Positions 63,703 through 64,000 of a DNA stretch of 64,000 nt are shown here, in pieces. A program made the position numbers and the translations under genes. The DNA is from Blepharisma stoltei. Its lineage: Eukaryota; Ciliophora; Heterotrichea; Heterotrichida; Blepharismidae. Within the stretch, counting starts at the first letter, position 1. Each line of letters begins with the position of its first letter. A model generated the notes under the pieces. It made no database searches. It was not told where the DNA came from and saw nothing but the letters and a program-made list of their open reading frames with translations. Where the stretch lies: positions 124,001-188,000 of the forward strand of contig CAJZBQ010000046.1 in the NCBI GenBank assembly GCA_914767885.1, read 5' to 3'.

Positions 63703-64000
63703 TTATTATCACCAGGATAAGGGGCTAAGTTATATGTGCAATGAACAATTTCATAACTTTTAAAGCCTGTATAATTTTTGATCTCAAATATCATAAATTA
63801 AATGCATAATTTTATAGATAAGTAAAAATTATTCGTGTTTTAAATTAGTAAACTATTTCAAAATAATATTAAATTCTTTCATGATTCAATACATAAAGCT
63901 TTTATCTTATATAATAAATAAAGTTAGGATTCATTTCTGGTTGCATAAAGATTAGCATTTACTAATTTTTATATCTGAAACCTAGGAAAATGAAATCAAA

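Overview
The window looks like a piece of the germline (micronuclear) genome of a heterotrich ciliate, most probably Blepharisma. Three things read from the sequence point there. (1) TGA is used as tryptophan inside many genes while TAA and TAG end them. (2) The spliceosomal introns are only 15 or 16 nt long (GT...AG). (3) Almost every gene is cut by TA-bounded insertions, mostly 66-109 bp, whose removal with one TA left behind restores a conserved protein. These are internal eliminated sequences (IESs). Some longer insertions are miniature inverted-repeat elements (MITEs). I know from the literature that Blepharisma stoltei has this code, these introns and a MITE-rich germline; the species call itself is inference.

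Layout. 0.2-1.9 kb (-): NDUFA9-like complex I subunit. 3.1-7.0 kb (+): mosaic protein with a thioredoxin-like CxxC domain, carboxypeptidase-regulatory-like repeats, a CEP164-type WW domain and a Lys/Asp and Ser tail. 7.3-11.1 kb (-): DUF4378-like cytoskeletal protein. 11.4-12.8 kb (+): sperm-tail PG-rich (STPG) protein. 12.9-14.5 kb: two unknown genes. 14.6-17.3 kb (-): coiled coil, leucine-rich and ankyrin protein. 17.8-18.2 kb (+): small Cys-rich protein. 18.8-20.1 kb (-): unknown. 21.2-21.8 kb (+): C2H2 zinc finger. 24.5-27.2 kb (-): TPR-SET methyltransferase. 27.2-36.0 kb: tandem duplication of a kinesin-3 plus glutathione S-transferase pair, one copy decayed. 36.7-37.8 kb (+): leucine-rich repeat protein. 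38.5-41.8 kb (-): second DUF4378-like protein. 41.9-44.2 kb (-): IQ coiled-coil protein. 44.6-45.4 kb (-): CPBP membrane protease. 46.1-47.0 kb (+): short-chain dehydrogenase. 47.9-49.6 kb (+): DRC4/GAS8. 49.7-50.9 kb (+): KICS2-like. 51.0-53.5 kb (-): Spt5. 53.5-54.1 kb (+): POLD3-like. 54.1-54.7 kb (-): broken SPC24-like gene. 55.0-58.5 kb (-): two membrane P-loop ATPase copies. 59.0-59.5 kb (+): small beta-sandwich protein. 59.5-62.6 kb: decayed second copy of the Spt5/POLD3/SPC24 block, carrying a retroposon. 63.4-63.7 kb (-): truncated third ATPase copy.

Several genes concern cilia and cytoskeleton (DRC4, STPG, WW/CEP164-like, DUF4378, kinesin-3, IQ proteins), as expected of a ciliate. 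There are no operons. Genes are packed tightly, with 12 bp between the divergent Spt5 and POLD3 starts and 2 bp between the convergent POLD3 and SPC24-like stops. The two segmental duplications are useful because paired copies show directly where IESs, MITEs and retroposons went in.

All IES boundaries were worked out by hand from reading frame and paralogue or family comparison. TA ambiguity can move an edge by a few bases.
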